Both the position numbers and the translations under genes were made by a program. This document shows, piece by piece, positions 17,494-27,910 of a DNA stretch of 64,000 nucleotides (position 1 is its first letter; each line of letters starts with the position of its first letter). The notes below the pieces were generated by a model. It did no database searches and had not been told where the DNA came from. It saw only the letters and a program-made list of their open reading frames with translations. The stretch covers positions 61,422 through 125,421 of the forward strand of contig JAHQWK010000022.1 in the NCBI GenBank assembly GCA_029856145.1, in the 5' to 3' direction. This DNA is from Promethearchaeia archaeon. GTDB lineage: Archaea > Asgardarchaeota > Lokiarchaeia > Sigyniarchaeales > SOKP01.

Positions 17494-18804
17494 TTATAAT
17501 TCAATTTGTTCAGATCTAAAGCCAACTTTTTCTTTTTCTTCTATTATTTCAGCTTTAGATTCTTTACGGATAATATTTTTAATATCAGTAAAATACCATG
17601 TTATTACAATACTTACAAATTGTAAGTATATTACAATTATGAATAGTAACTGAATTCCAAAAAGTTCTGCTAGTGGTCCAGAGATTAACATTCCAAGCGG
17701 AGTGACAGCAGCAGCAATACTAATGACAATTGAAAATACTCTACCCTGGGTCTCTGGAGGTATTTTAGTTTGAAGTATTGTTAGAAACATAGTGTTTGCG
17801 ATAGGAATCATAGAAGCATGAAATAATGCACCAATCCCCATTAAAATAAAATTTCCAGTCGGAGCTAAGGTCAAAAGCGAGTAACCGGCAATTCCAATAA
17901 ACACAGAATATAAAATTATTAATTCCTTGTGTTTCCAATGTTTTTTAGCTAAAGCTATGATCGCCCCTATAACGATGCCAATTTGTAATAATGCACTTAT
18001 CAGAGCAAAATCTAGTTCTCCTCCAGAGTGATTGATAAAGACAAATAATGACATCTGAGTAGTGAAAGGCATGTTTAAGAGATTAATAACAGAAATAAAT
18101 ATAATTAAAATAAGAAAGCTTTTTACTGACTTCAAAATTTTTAAACCAGATTTAAAATCCTTAATAAATGAAATCTTTTCTTTTCGATTCGAATTTGATG
18201 TGATAGAGGGAATACTAATTAACAATAATGGAATAATTGCAATCCCAAAAGTGATAATATCAATCCAAAGTATATGTTCAATTTCAATTATAGGATTAAT
18301 TTCAACAATAGCTAATAAAATTCCTCCTACAATAGGACCGATTACTTGAATAACCCCTGTGAATAAATAATTAATTGCATTCATTCTACTTAGATGTTTC
18401 TTTGGTACCATTAACGGGATTATAGCATTTACCGTAGGAAAATGAATTGCTTGACAGATTCCTCGAAGAACATTCAGAAAGATTATAAGCCAATAATTAG
18501 CGAATCCAGTTAAAAAAAATAATATCATCGTAAAAGTTATGAGAGCTTGAAGTGAATCTGTTAATGCTATGGTAAGTTTTTTGTTCCATCTATCTATAAA
18601 CACCCCTATAAGGAGGGGGATAATTACCATTGGAAGCGCACCCAAGAAATATGCAATAGAAACGTAAATTGGGCTTAAAGTTTCTATAGCTATCCACACA
18701 ATAATAACAAACCGAACAATAGAGGACCCTAGTATCGAAACTAACTGCCCAGAAAATAAAAAAAGGTAACTCTTAAATGTATGTCCAGTTGGGCTTGACT
18801 CCAT
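17494..18804 (-). CDS. MFS transporter
   Basis: 436 residues with twelve predicted membrane helices and the MFS-type loop between helices 2 and 3 (FIDRWNKKL, near residues 68-76). The arrangement resembles the MFS_3/enterobactin-exporter-like group, often drug or siderophore exporters. The charged C-terminal tail is cytoplasmic. Substrate cannot be read from sequence. It stands alone between the nucleotidyltransferase and acyl-CoA synthetase genes. Confidence 0.88.
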   Translation of the reverse strand: MESSPTGHTFKSYLFLFSGQLVSILGSSIVRFVIIVWIAIETLSPIYVSIAYFLGALPMVIIPLLIGVFIDRWNKKLTIALTDSLQALITFTMILFFLTGFANYWLIIFLNVLRGICQAIHFPTVNAIIPLMVPKKHLSRMNAINYLFTGVIQVIGPIVGGILLAIVEINPIIEIEHILWIDIITFGIAIIPLLLISIPSITSNSNRKEKISFIKDFKSGLKILKSVKSFLILIIFISVINLLNMPFTTQMSLFVFINHSGGELDFALISALLQIGIVIGAIIALAKKHWKHKELIILYSVFIGIAGYSLLTLAPTGNFILMGIGALFHASMIPIANTMFLTILQTKIPPETQGRVFSIVISIAAAVTPLGMLISGPLAELFGIQLLFIIVIYLQFVSIVITWYFTDIKNIIRKESKAEIIEEKEKVGFRSEQIEL

Positions 18805-18907
18805 AAAAATTGTAATTAAATATCATATCAAAACTTTATGAAATTATTTTGATTCTTTTGTAAATTTCTTAGATTTTGATAATAATTAAAAAAGTAAAAA
18901 AAATGAT

Positions 18908-20674
18908 TTATTTTTTATATAGTGGGTCAGCTTCTTGCAAAACACGTCTCTGAACCTTTCCTAAGATACTCTTTGGGACTTCGTCGATTATATCGATTAT
19001 CGCAGGACATTTCCATTTTGTCATATTCTTTTCGGTCCAAGCTATTAATTCTTCTCCAGTAATTTTACCCTCGTATCCAGGTTTTAACGAGACCCATGCT
19101 TTTGTGATTTCACCAACTTTACCTTTAGGATCGGGTAAACCAGCAACCGCAGCTTCTGAGACTGCTTCATGGCTCATAAGCATGGTTTCTACTTCTGCTG
19201 GGAAGACCGAATGTCCTGCAACTTTAATTAATTGTTTCTTTCTGTCTCTTATAGCTATTGTTCCATCTTCACTCATAAACCCAATATCACCAGTTAGAAG
19301 CCATGTTCGTCCATCCCATTTTTTTAACGTATCTGCTGTTTCTTCTGGCTGGTTCAAATATCCTTTCATAACTTGAGGTCCGCAAACACAAATTTCTCCA
19401 GTATTTTCCTCTCCAAATTTTGACCCTGATAAGCCAACTGCTATTGGTCCTTTCTCAAAATCGTCCGTATCAAAGATTCCCCAATCAGTACCAGGAAGTG
19501 GCATCCCAATGGTTCCAACTGGACTTTCACCGAACAGACTCCCCGCACTTACAACAGGACTTGCTTCTGAAAGCCCATATCCTTCTACAATTTTTCCACG
19601 AGTATTTTCTTGGAATGATTTCTGTACAGGAGCATGCAAAGGCCCAGCACCTGAAATACAGAGTTTTAACCTACCCATTAAATTCGGAAACTTTTCTAAA
19701 TTTGGAAAATCCGCTATCCTCTTGAATAATATTTCAGCACCCGCATAAAAGAGACCTTTTGGAGCATCAATATGTGTAATTTCTTTTAAAAAGTCACCTG
19801 TTGGTGGTGGTCTTGGAAAAAGCATCATCCAACCTCCCAAACCTATAGCTGTATTCATAACTGCTGTCATTGCAAATGAATGGTACAATGGAAGCGCCCC
19901 GATATCGCCTATTCCAGGGTCTTCACCACCTACCCATAAAACACATTGAATTGCATTAGAAACTAAGTTGAAATGTGTTAAAACTGTTGCTTTAGGAATC
20001 CCCGTAGTTCCACCAGTCATTATAAATGTAGCTATTTGTTCAGTTGGATCAATTTCAACTTTTGGAAGATCGGGTTCAGCATTTAGAAGATCTAAAAATT
20101 TAATAGCACTTGGAAAATCAACTTTTCCTTTTGGTATCTTACCAATCATTTTTCCTAACCCTTTCTTCAATCCTGATAAACCCGAAGCTAAATCAGCGAT
20201 GTTTGTATAAATTACCATCTCAATATTAGTCTTTTTAATGATTGGACGTGCTAATTCTCCGTATAATGCATCCAAGGTAATTAGTACCTTTGAATTAGTC
20301 ATTTTAAGTTGATGCAATACTTCTAAAGGTTTGTAAGTGGGATTTATACCTGTCGCAATTGCTCCTAATTTTGCTGTTGCATAAAAAGAAATTACATACT
20401 GAAAACAATTTGGCATTAAAAATGCTACAACATCTCCTTTTTTCACACCTAATTTATGGAGTGAAGTTGCTAAAGAATCTATAGCTTGCCCTGCTTCCTC
20501 GTAAGTCATCCATGATTCAATAAACCACATCATCTTTTCATTTGCATGCTTTTGTCTTTGCCTTTCAAAAAATTCTCCTAATGAAATATTTTCAAACTTG
20601 TGATTCTTAGGTGTTTTTTCAGGCCACCATTTCTTAAACCATGCTTTTTTTGAGTCAACTTGCCATTCTGACAT
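18908..20674 (-). CDS. AMP-forming acyl-CoA synthetase
   Basis: 588-residue member of the ANL superfamily, which activates a carboxylic acid with ATP to an acyl-AMP and then transfers it to CoA. The P-loop motif TGGTTGIPKATVLTH, the GYGLSEASPVV motif, LTGDIGFM and the catalytic-lysine region SILGKVQRRVL at the C-terminus are all present. It is similar to long-chain fatty-acyl-CoA ligases (FadD type). In an archaeon without classical fatty acid lipids it may activate imported fatty acids or branched acids. A single-gene unit with a 100-base upstream spacer. Confidence 0.9.
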   Translation of the reverse strand: MSEWQVDSKKAWFKKWWPEKTPKNHKFENISLGEFFERQRQKHANEKMMWFIESWMTYEEAGQAIDSLATSLHKLGVKKGDVVAFLMPNCFQYVISFYATAKLGAIATGINPTYKPLEVLHQLKMTNSKVLITLDALYGELARPIIKKTNIEMVIYTNIADLASGLSGLKKGLGKMIGKIPKGKVDFPSAIKFLDLLNAEPDLPKVEIDPTEQIATFIMTGGTTGIPKATVLTHFNLVSNAIQCVLWVGGEDPGIGDIGALPLYHSFAMTAVMNTAIGLGGWMMLFPRPPPTGDFLKEITHIDAPKGLFYAGAEILFKRIADFPNLEKFPNLMGRLKLCISGAGPLHAPVQKSFQENTRGKIVEGYGLSEASPVVSAGSLFGESPVGTIGMPLPGTDWGIFDTDDFEKGPIAVGLSGSKFGEENTGEICVCGPQVMKGYLNQPEETADTLKKWDGRTWLLTGDIGFMSEDGTIAIRDRKKQLIKVAGHSVFPAEVETMLMSHEAVSEAAVAGLPDPKGKVGEITKAWVSLKPGYEGKITGEELIAWTEKNMTKWKCPAIIDIIDEVPKSILGKVQRRVLQEADPLYKK

Positions 20675-20810
20675 CTTTTTTCACATTTAAATTGTTCTTA
20701 TTGGATAATATATAAAATTTTTATATTAGAACACTAGGTAAAATTAGCTTAAATTTATAAAGTTTATAAAAAATAACAACGATCAAGACACCTAGAATCA
20801 ATTCTTATAA

Positions 20811-21596
20811 TTATGAAGCTTTCTTCAAATCAAGTATTTTATATAACTCTTTTAATCTTGAAATTGTCTTAAAAGGTTTTATCTTCAAATATTGGTTAAT
20901 ATTCTCTCTTGCTTTTACTTTTACTACGCTTTTTGAATAATAATCATTACCAATCAATCTTTTCTTAAAGCTCTGACGTTGAATTAAAATTGGTTTAATA
21001 CCCGTATTTAGAGCACCCTCAATATCTTCTTTACTATCACCAATATATACAACTTCTTGGGGTTTTAATTCAAACTTTTCAAGAGTAATATGAAAAATCT
21101 GTGGATCTGGTTTTTTAACACCAATTTCTCCTGAAATAGCAATAAATTTGAAGTATTTTTTGAGTTTGTACTTAGACAAAATTGAGTAGAGATAAGGGGG
21201 ATGATCAAAATTAGAAATTAACGCAAGAGCTTTATTAATTCTTAAAATTCTTAATAATGGAAGTGCTTCTGGATCAATCTTTACATACTTATGCCAAGAA
21301 TTAACACAATCATTAGCTATTTTTTTTATCTCATGTGTTTCAAGCTCTAAACTTAAATCCAAAGCAAAACGCCTAATCCTATTCTCATAAATAGTTAAAT
21401 TTTTATCCTTCTCTATGGGTTCTTCTCTTGTAAAAAAACCATTACATACATTTGCAAAATCTCTTTTTGATAGATTTAGGCCATTGTTTTTCATGAGTCT
21501 ATAAAATGTTGACAGCCAATTGTTCCATGCTTTTTTGTTATTTTTAGGTATTAATATTGTACCATAAAGATCAAAAAAAACCCCTTTTATCAGCAT
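20811..21596 (-). CDS. HAD-superfamily hydrolase
   Basis: 261 residues. The HAD nucleophile Asp is in FFDLYGTIL at about residue 9. The usual second Asp of DxD is Tyr (DLYGT), a pattern found in REG-2-like and dehalogenase-like members. Motif II is SNFDHPP and motif IV is YIGDSKEDIEGALNTG, so the active site looks complete. Probably a phosphatase on a small metabolite; substrate unknown. The helical cap lies between residues 15 and 90. Confidence 0.85.
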   Translation of the reverse strand: MLIKGVFFDLYGTILIPKNNKKAWNNWLSTFYRLMKNNGLNLSKRDFANVCNGFFTREEPIEKDKNLTIYENRIRRFALDLSLELETHEIKKIANDCVNSWHKYVKIDPEALPLLRILRINKALALISNFDHPPYLYSILSKYKLKKYFKFIAISGEIGVKKPDPQIFHITLEKFELKPQEVVYIGDSKEDIEGALNTGIKPILIQRQSFKKRLIGNDYYSKSVVKVKARENINQYLKIKPFKTISRLKELYKILDLKKAS

Positions 21597-21737
21597 AATC
21601 GTTAACTATGGTAATTCTTTTTAATTCATTAAAGAAGTCTGGTTTTTTAAAGTATCTAAAAATTATAATAATAAAAAATAAATGATACAAATAATACGAA
21701 ATATTTAGAGTTTGAATAAATAAAAATTAGAAAAATT

Positions 21738-22100
21738 ATGACTTGTATTCACGGATTAGATGAAATTAATTGCCCCACTTGCCGAATTTTAAAATCTGCA
21801 ATACCATTAAGGGGGATCAAATTAAGTAAGTTAGCCTTTCCGAAAATTAATGATTCTCTTTCTAGAAAAAATATGAATCTTGAAAAAAAATTAATAGATG
21901 ACATAACTTTTAAAAAAGGAATTCCGCATCCTCCTAATCTTATTTCCAAACCAAGTTTTATTAATGAAATTCCTAATTTTAGAAATGAATTATTCTTAGA
22001 AAGATCTAAAGATCTCGATATAACTAAAGAAGATAATTACGGAATCACTAAAAAAATTCCTCTCGAAAGCCCAGAATGGAAATTTGAGGAAGAAGACTAA
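21738..22100 (+). CDS. Small zinc-finger-like hypothetical protein
   Basis: 120 residues. It begins with CIHGLDEINCPTCR, so a Cys/His cluster (C3, H5, C12, C15) that could hold one zinc. The remainder is polar, rich in Lys, Asn and Pro, and probably mostly unstructured. Its ATG lies close to AT-rich promoter-like sequence without a clear Shine-Dalgarno. I recognise no family. It precedes the MBL-fold gene but is separated from it by 125 bases. Confidence 0.55.
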   Translation: MTCIHGLDEINCPTCRILKSAIPLRGIKLSKLAFPKINDSLSRKNMNLEKKLIDDITFKKGIPHPPNLISKPSFINEIPNFRNELFLERSKDLDITKEDNYGITKKIPLESPEWKFEEED

Positions 22101-22225
22101 GTTCCTCTTATAAATTTTATATTAGTCTTTAAATCGTTTCTTACTTATTACATTAGTATTTTAAGGGATTATATCATTATAATAAATTAGAACTTCATCT
22201 TTGAAATAATTAAGAAGTGAAACTA

Positions 22226-22876
22226 ATGGCACAAATGGAAATTACTTGGCTTGGACATGCTGCCTTTAAATTAAAAACTCATAGTGGAAGAATTATTTAC
22301 CTTGATCCTTACCAAATCAAGAAAGGAGAAGAGAAAGCAGATATAATAGTTTCAACACATTCTCATGGGGATCATTTTGATTCAAGTAGTATACAAGAAC
22401 TTATGAAGGATGATACTGCTCTTATAGGCCCTGAGAGTATTGCTAGCAGTTTGCAAAAATTTGATGGAACACCACTGAAATTAGGAGACTTGTTTGACTA
22501 TAAAGACCTTTCAATCGAGCTAGTTCCAGCTTATAATATTAAAAAACCAAACCATCCCAAAAGAAATGAATGGGCAGGAATTATAGTAACCTCAGAAGAT
22601 AAAAGCGTCTATCATGCAGGAGATACCGAACGAATCCCTGAGATGAAAGATTTAGCAAGTCGAAACATAACTGTTGCTCTAATGCCATGTGGTGGAACAT
22701 ACACAATGGATTTTGACGAAGCTACTGACTCAATTATTGATGTAAAACCCGAAATTGCAATTCCAATGCATAATTGGGGCAAAGATTTAACTAAGTTTAA
22801 AGAACTTCTAGAGAAAAAAGACCCTAGTATTAATGTAGAAATACTAGAAGAAGGTGGCGAACCCCTAAAAATCTAA
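22226..22876 (+). CDS. MBL-fold metal-dependent hydrolase (UlaG-like)
   Basis: 216-residue metallo-beta-lactamase-fold protein. It carries the metal motif THSHGDHFD (about residue 45), the histidine YHAGDTE (about 133) and a later IPMHNW. The ITWLGHAAF start is typical of the UlaG/UPF0173 group, which hydrolyse phosphodiester or lactone-type bonds. The start is taken at the ATG at 22226; a GTG begins three codons earlier. Substrate unknown. Confidence 0.88.
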   Translation: MAQMEITWLGHAAFKLKTHSGRIIYLDPYQIKKGEEKADIIVSTHSHGDHFDSSSIQELMKDDTALIGPESIASSLQKFDGTPLKLGDLFDYKDLSIELVPAYNIKKPNHPKRNEWAGIIVTSEDKSVYHAGDTERIPEMKDLASRNITVALMPCGGTYTMDFDEATDSIIDVKPEIAIPMHNWGKDLTKFKELLEKKDPSINVEILEEGGEPLKI

Positions 22877-22999
22877 ATTTTATTTCTTTATAATCACTCT
22901 TTTATTTTACTTATTTTTTCAATTCTCGCTTTAAGAATTATTTAATAATTCTGATAAATTAATTATAGTTTTATTAACAAATACAACCTAGTACAATAT

Positions 23000-24265
23000 A
23001 TGTCGAAAGTTGACGCTTTTATAAAAAAAAAAGATGAAGAATACGAGGAAAAAACTCTCAGATCAAAAAAATATCAATGGTATATTGTAATATTCATGGG
23101 TTTGGTGGGTTTTCTTGATAACAATCTGAACTTAATGGAAGCACAAATTACTTTTGATATATATACCTATTATAGTATATCTCCTATAGATTTTGCTTTT
23201 TGGCAAGGGATTTTTGGGATTTTTACATTTTCAGTCTTTATTTTGGCTTGGTTTACAGATGCTTTTGGGAGGAAAAAAGGAATTTTTATCTTATTGCTTT
23301 TAATGGGTATTCCAGCATTCTTGATGCCCTTCTTGGCAGTTAATATTTGGATTTTTTATATCCTATATGCTATACTTATTACTGGTACTATCAGTAATAT
23401 GTGGGAGATTCCAGTTAGCGAAGAATCTCCTGCCAAGAAAAGAGCTACATATGGAGGGATTGCAACCTTAATAAGTCTTATACCAATTTATGCCCTTTTC
23501 GGAGATGATATTGCAGCTGCTTGGGGTTGGCAATGGAGCTATGGAATTTTCTTTTTTGTCATGTTAGGATTATTAGTTCTATTATATTTTATGAAAGAAC
23601 CTCAACGATGGGTTGATGCAAAAGAAGAACGAGGACATGAATATCTCAAATTTAGAAAAGCACTAAAATCATTCACTAAAAAAGATTGGACATATGCTTT
23701 AATGGCATTCGTAGTTTATGGTATCTGGGCAATTGGTTTAAAAGTAGGAAATGCTTGGGGAGAGCATTATTATACAATTGTAAGAACTGTATATTCTCCT
23801 CAATTATCTTGGAATACTATTATATTAGTTGCAGGACTGATGATCTTACTTGGTGCAATTATCTCGGGAATAATAATGGATAGAGTCTCGAGAAAAGTTA
23901 CTTTTATTGTTAGTTGTTCTGGTTCAGTTTTAGGATTTGTTTTATTGGGAATTACAGGATCTCCTATTGCTATGTGGATTGCTTATCTATCTATGGCTAT
24001 TGTATTTACCTGGATTATGGTTTATTTTACCGAAATATTTCGAACAGAAATTAGAACTACAGGGATGGGTATAGCTGCATTAGGTTCAAGATTATCATAT
24101 GTTTTTGGACCTTTATTAGCTTCAGCAATGTTAGCAGCATTTCCAGATATGGTAATGTTTTGGGTTATACCAGGATTACTGATGATAGTACCGCTATTCA
24201 TATTATTTCTGAAACCTTATGAACCAAAGGGTAAAACTTTAGAAACAATTCAAGAAGAAAGATAA
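23000..24265 (+). CDS. MFS transporter (sugar-transporter-like)
   Basis: 421 residues with about twelve membrane helices. The motif FTDAFGRKKG (after helix 2) is the MFS signature, and MDRVSRK appears again in the second half. This looks like the sugar porter/metabolite-H+ symporter branch of MFS, distinct from the exporter-like one at 17494. The N-terminal 25 residues and the C-terminal tail are charged and cytoplasmic. It precedes the alpha-glucan phosphorylase gene, so a sugar role is possible but not shown. Confidence 0.87.
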   Translation: MSKVDAFIKKKDEEYEEKTLRSKKYQWYIVIFMGLVGFLDNNLNLMEAQITFDIYTYYSISPIDFAFWQGIFGIFTFSVFILAWFTDAFGRKKGIFILLLLMGIPAFLMPFLAVNIWIFYILYAILITGTISNMWEIPVSEESPAKKRATYGGIATLISLIPIYALFGDDIAAAWGWQWSYGIFFFVMLGLLVLLYFMKEPQRWVDAKEERGHEYLKFRKALKSFTKKDWTYALMAFVVYGIWAIGLKVGNAWGEHYYTIVRTVYSPQLSWNTIILVAGLMILLGAIISGIIMDRVSRKVTFIVSCSGSVLGFVLLGITGSPIAMWIAYLSMAIVFTWIMVYFTEIFRTEIRTTGMGIAALGSRLSYVFGPLLASAMLAAFPDMVMFWVIPGLLMIVPLFILFLKPYEPKGKTLETIQEER

Positions 24266-24289
24266 TAGTAAAACGTTGAAAATATTAAA

Positions 24290-24335
24290 TATTTAAATTA
24301 TTTTTATTTTTTATTTTTATTTCTTAATTGTTATT
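24290..24335 (+). terminator. T-rich transcription terminator
   Basis: A run of T-tracts (TTTTTATTTTTTATTTTTATTTC) begins about 30 bases after the MFS stop codon. Archaeal RNA polymerase terminates at such T-runs without a hairpin. Confidence 0.5.
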
Positions 24336-24468
24336 ATTTAATTCAAGCTAAAATGTTCTATCAATTTTTTATAGGGATAATATTTTAAACTATGAATTTT
24401 AAAAGTATTATATAAAAATCGAAAATATCAATAATTTTAGCTAAATATAGTGCAATATGTGAAGAAAA

Positions 24469-26193
24469 ATGGAAGTCGATGAAGATTTAAAATCAAATAC
24501 ACGTGTAGCATATATTTCCATGGAGATAGCTGTTGATTCAAACATCCCTACATATAGTGGAGGTTTAGGTGTATTATCCGGAGACACAGTAAGATCAGCA
24601 GCAGATTTGGAAATACCTATGGTTGGAATTTGTTTATGTTATAGTTCTGGATATTTTTATCAATTTTATAATGAATTTGGAGAACAAAAAGAAAAAGAAA
24701 TTGCATGGAATTTTTATTATGAGTTTGAGAAAGTAGAAAAACCGATTACTTTGAAAATTGAAAACAAAGATGTTCACGTAAGTGCTTGGTTATATCGAGT
24801 AATAGGACAATCGGGTCATGTACTTCCAATTTACCTTCTAACTACTGATGTGGAAGGAAATGAAGATTGGATGAAAAAAATGACAGGTTCTTTATATGAT
24901 AGTACAAGTCGCTGGAACAGAATAGTTCAAGAGATGATTTTAGGAATTGGAGGTGTTAAACTTCTGAAATCATTGGGGTATAATAATATTGAAACCTACC
25001 ACCTTAATGAGGGTCATGGTTCTTTTGCTACTCTTGAGTTATTTAATGAATTAGGGAGTATTGAAAAAGTAAAAGAAAAAGTTGCATTTACGACACATAC
25101 ACCTGTACCCGCGGGGCATGATCGCTTCAAACAAGATTTAGTTGATAAAGTTTTTAAAAGTAATATGCCAAAAGAAATTTGAAAACTTGCAGATGATAAT
25201 GGAGAATTTAATATGACTTTTTTAGGCATGGCTCTATCAAGATATTGAAATGCTGTAGCACGAAAACATGGAGAAATCTCAAGAAAAATGTTCCCTCAAT
25301 ATGAAATTGACTATATTACTAATGGTATCCACTTGCCTTTCTGGGTTTCCAAACCTTTCCGGAAGATGTTTGGTCGAAAATGGCCAAATTGGAGGGCAAA
25401 TCCTTCTGTTCTTGAGAATGCAATAGAATTAGATCCACTTGATATCTTTGATGCTCATATTGAAAACAAATTTAACTTAATATCATATCAGAAAGGCCAT
25501 TCATGGAATTTATTAGATGAAGAATTAATTACGATTGGTTTTGCTAGGCGATTCGCAACCTATAAAAGAGCTATACTAATCTTTCACGATATTGATAGAC
25601 TGGGCAAAATAGCGAAAGATCACATTCAATTCATATTTGCAGGGAAGGCACATCCTAAGGATCAGATGGGAAAGGATTATATAAAGAAGATTCATCAATC
25701 CGGAGAATACTTATATGATAATTATGGAGTAAAAGTTGTAATGATGGAGAATTATAATATGGATCTCTCTCACAAATTAGTGTCTGGAGTAGATATTTGG
25801 CTTAACACACCTAATAGATATCGTGAAGCAAGTGGCACAAGTGGAATGAAGGCTGCCCTTAATGGAGGACTGAATTTATCGGTCCAAGATGGATGGTGGT
25901 TAGAGGGTTATAAAAAGAATCACCTCGCAGGATGGTCAATTGGTCCAGATGATTCCAATCCTGAGGATCCAGGGGTTTCAAATGATTGGGATATTGATTC
26001 AAACGCTTTATATGATATTCTAGAAAATCAAGTTATCCCTACTTACCTAAACCACGATGAGTGGCTCTACAAGATGCAATGCGCTATCTCGCTAGCGGCA
26101 TATTTCAATACTCACAGAATGATTCTCGATTACGCAGAGAAGGCTTATCGGTTAAAAAAACAGAACCCCTGGAAGTTTGAGCCAATTTCTTAA
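24469..26193 (+). CDS. Alpha-glucan (glycogen) phosphorylase with two in-frame TGA codons
   Basis: Releases glucose-1-phosphate from alpha-1,4-glucans with phosphate, using pyridoxal phosphate. The frame would encode about 575 residues, the short archaeal/Thermotoga type. Conserved parts are intact on both sides: MEIAVDSNIPTYSGGLGVLS, HLNEGHGSF, THTPVPAGHD, TNGIHLPFW and the PLP-lysine region GTSGMKA. Two TGA codons interrupt it, at 25180-25182 (codon 238, KEI*KLADDNGEF) and 25246-25248 (codon 260, SRY*NAVARKHGE), with no frame change. Both are one base from TGG (Trp), and Trp elsewhere in the gene is TGG. Possible causes are recent pseudogenisation, stop-codon readthrough or recoding, or a sequencing artefact. 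Confidence 0.85.
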
Positions 26194-26276
26194 GTTCTTT
26201 CATAGCCCTGAAAATATGTGAGATAAAAAATTAATATTTTTACTTTTTTAAATTTTCTTCTTTATAATTATTATAC

Positions 26277-26783
26277 TTAAGAATTTCCACAATTGAGTAA
26301 TTTAAAGGGACAGATTTTAATATAATCATCAAATCTCTGTTGATTCAGAAAATCCTCTAAGATTTGTTTTAAAATAGACTCCATTGTATTAACCCCTGAA
26401 ATTAAACCATCCATATCTTTTGATAACAGTAGCATAAAATCTGAACTTGTTTGAAGATAAAAACAACCAGAATTTAGTTCAAGATCAGAATGTTCTTTAA
26501 GAAGCTCGTTAGAGTTTTTAATTGTTTCTGAAGTAGTTAATAGAACCAGTAAAAAATTATCCGAATATTCTTGCTTTAAATAAGAGTCTCTTATACCCGC
26601 AGCATGTAAAGCAATTTTAGTGTAAGATTTAATTAAATACTGGAGGCGAGTTAGCTCCTTTCTAAATTTGCTTTTATTATGAAAAAACATGAATTCATTA
26701 CTTAATTTTAACGGCTCTTCATCAAGATATGTTATCTTGAGGGGTGGTTTTTCAAATTTAAATTCTTTGAGGAAAGTCGACAT
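26277..26783 (-). CDS. Hypothetical protein, soluble alpha/beta
   Basis: 168 residues from the ATG at 26783 (an upstream in-frame TTG adds six codons). No family is recognised. It is soluble, with helix- and strand-like segments. The last part (SDFMLLLSKDMDGLISGV) has alternating hydrophobic residues, and there are three Cys residues in the last 70 positions. It is convergent with the phosphorylase gene and divergent from the dus gene. Confidence 0.5.
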   Translation of the reverse strand: MSTFLKEFKFEKPPLKITYLDEEPLKLSNEFMFFHNKSKFRKELTRLQYLIKSYTKIALHAAGIRDSYLKQEYSDNFLLVLLTTSETIKNSNELLKEHSDLELNSGCFYLQTSSDFMLLLSKDMDGLISGVNTMESILKQILEDFLNQQRFDDYIKICPFKLLNCGNS

Positions 26784-26891
26784 TTTAATTAATAGACTCA
26801 ATAGTATTATTTAAGTATAGTAAATTTCATTTAATAAAAAACTTCATTATTATAGCTTGTAAGGTAACAACGAGAAATAAGTATAAAAATT

Positions 26892-27881
26892 ATGAAATTA
26901 GGAACACTTAATTTAGAAAATAGGTATATATTAGCGCCTATGTTAAATGTCACAACCGCTCCTTATCGGAGATTTTGTAGAAAGCTTCAAAAAGTGGGCC
27001 TAGTTTATGTTCCAATGCTATATACTAAAAATATTGAAAAAAATCCTAAATCTTTAGAAAAAGAATTATTCAAAATTGAAGAGGAAAGCCCCATTGGTGT
27101 TCAACTAATCGGTTCTGATCCTAATGCACTGAAAAAAACTATAGATCATCTTGACAGTTATAAATTTGATATACTAGATTTAAATGCAGGATGTCCATCA
27201 AAGAGGGCTATAAAAGCACAGGAAGGGGGATATTTACTGAAGGATTTAGAAAAGTTGAGTGTTTTAATTAATACCGCTGTGAAATACTCTTCTAGACCAA
27301 TTTCACTAAAAATCAGAATAGGTTTTGAAAGACCAATTAATACTCAAAAATTAACACAAATAATAAACGATTCTGGAATAGATTTATTAATAATTCATGC
27401 ACGGACTGTTTTAAGTAAATTTAATCATGGAACATTAGATCTAGATACAGTAAAACGTATAAAAGAAAAATTAATGGTGCCAGTAGTTGGAAATGGTAAT
27501 ATTATCAATCCTATAAGTGCTAAACATTTTATAGACTATACTAATGTTGATGCATTTATGATTGGCAGGGAATCAATGGGAAATCCAGAAATTTTCAATC
27601 AAATTCATGAATATTTAGCAAATAATAGGATAGTCTCTTTTAAAAATAATAGAGAAACAATGGAAAAATATGTCAACTTTTATGAAAATACCATTGATGA
27701 GTTCCTTAACGGAATTTCCCATCCCGTAGGTAATGAACTAATAAAATTTTTTGAATTAAAAAGAAATGCGATATGGTTATCAAAAAATATTAACAAATCC
27801 ACACAAATAAGAAACCAACTAAGTAAAGTTAAAAACCTTATTCAACTTAAAGAGATTTTAAACATATTTTTTAACTCTTAA
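26892..27881 (+). CDS. dus: tRNA-dihydrouridine synthase
   Basis: 329-residue FMN-dependent enzyme that reduces uridine to dihydrouridine in tRNA. The TIM barrel shows APMLNVT at the start, LNAGCPSKRA with the catalytic Cys at about 99, ISLKIRIGF, HARTV and VVGNGNI. The C-terminal helical domain that holds tRNA is present. The family and length fit archaeal Dus. A single-gene unit. Confidence 0.92.
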   Translation: MKLGTLNLENRYILAPMLNVTTAPYRRFCRKLQKVGLVYVPMLYTKNIEKNPKSLEKELFKIEEESPIGVQLIGSDPNALKKTIDHLDSYKFDILDLNAGCPSKRAIKAQEGGYLLKDLEKLSVLINTAVKYSSRPISLKIRIGFERPINTQKLTQIINDSGIDLLIIHARTVLSKFNHGTLDLDTVKRIKEKLMVPVVGNGNIINPISAKHFIDYTNVDAFMIGRESMGNPEIFNQIHEYLANNRIVSFKNNRETMEKYVNFYENTIDEFLNGISHPVGNELIKFFELKRNAIWLSKNINKSTQIRNQLSKVKNLIQLKEILNIFFNS

Positions 27882-27910
27882 TCTTAAAAAATAAAATTAG
27901 TAAGTGTTTT

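Noticed and set aside
24469..26193. Two separate genes in the phosphorylase region
   Set aside because: Both pieces are in the same frame and each covers only part of the one enzyme; the TGA codons interrupt a single gene.
24469..26193. Genome-wide TGA-to-Trp reassignment
   Set aside because: Other genes in the window end with TGA and use TGG for Trp.
26194..26276. SECIS element after the phosphorylase
   Set aside because: Only a weak hairpin with mismatches could be seen; no convincing SECIS consensus.
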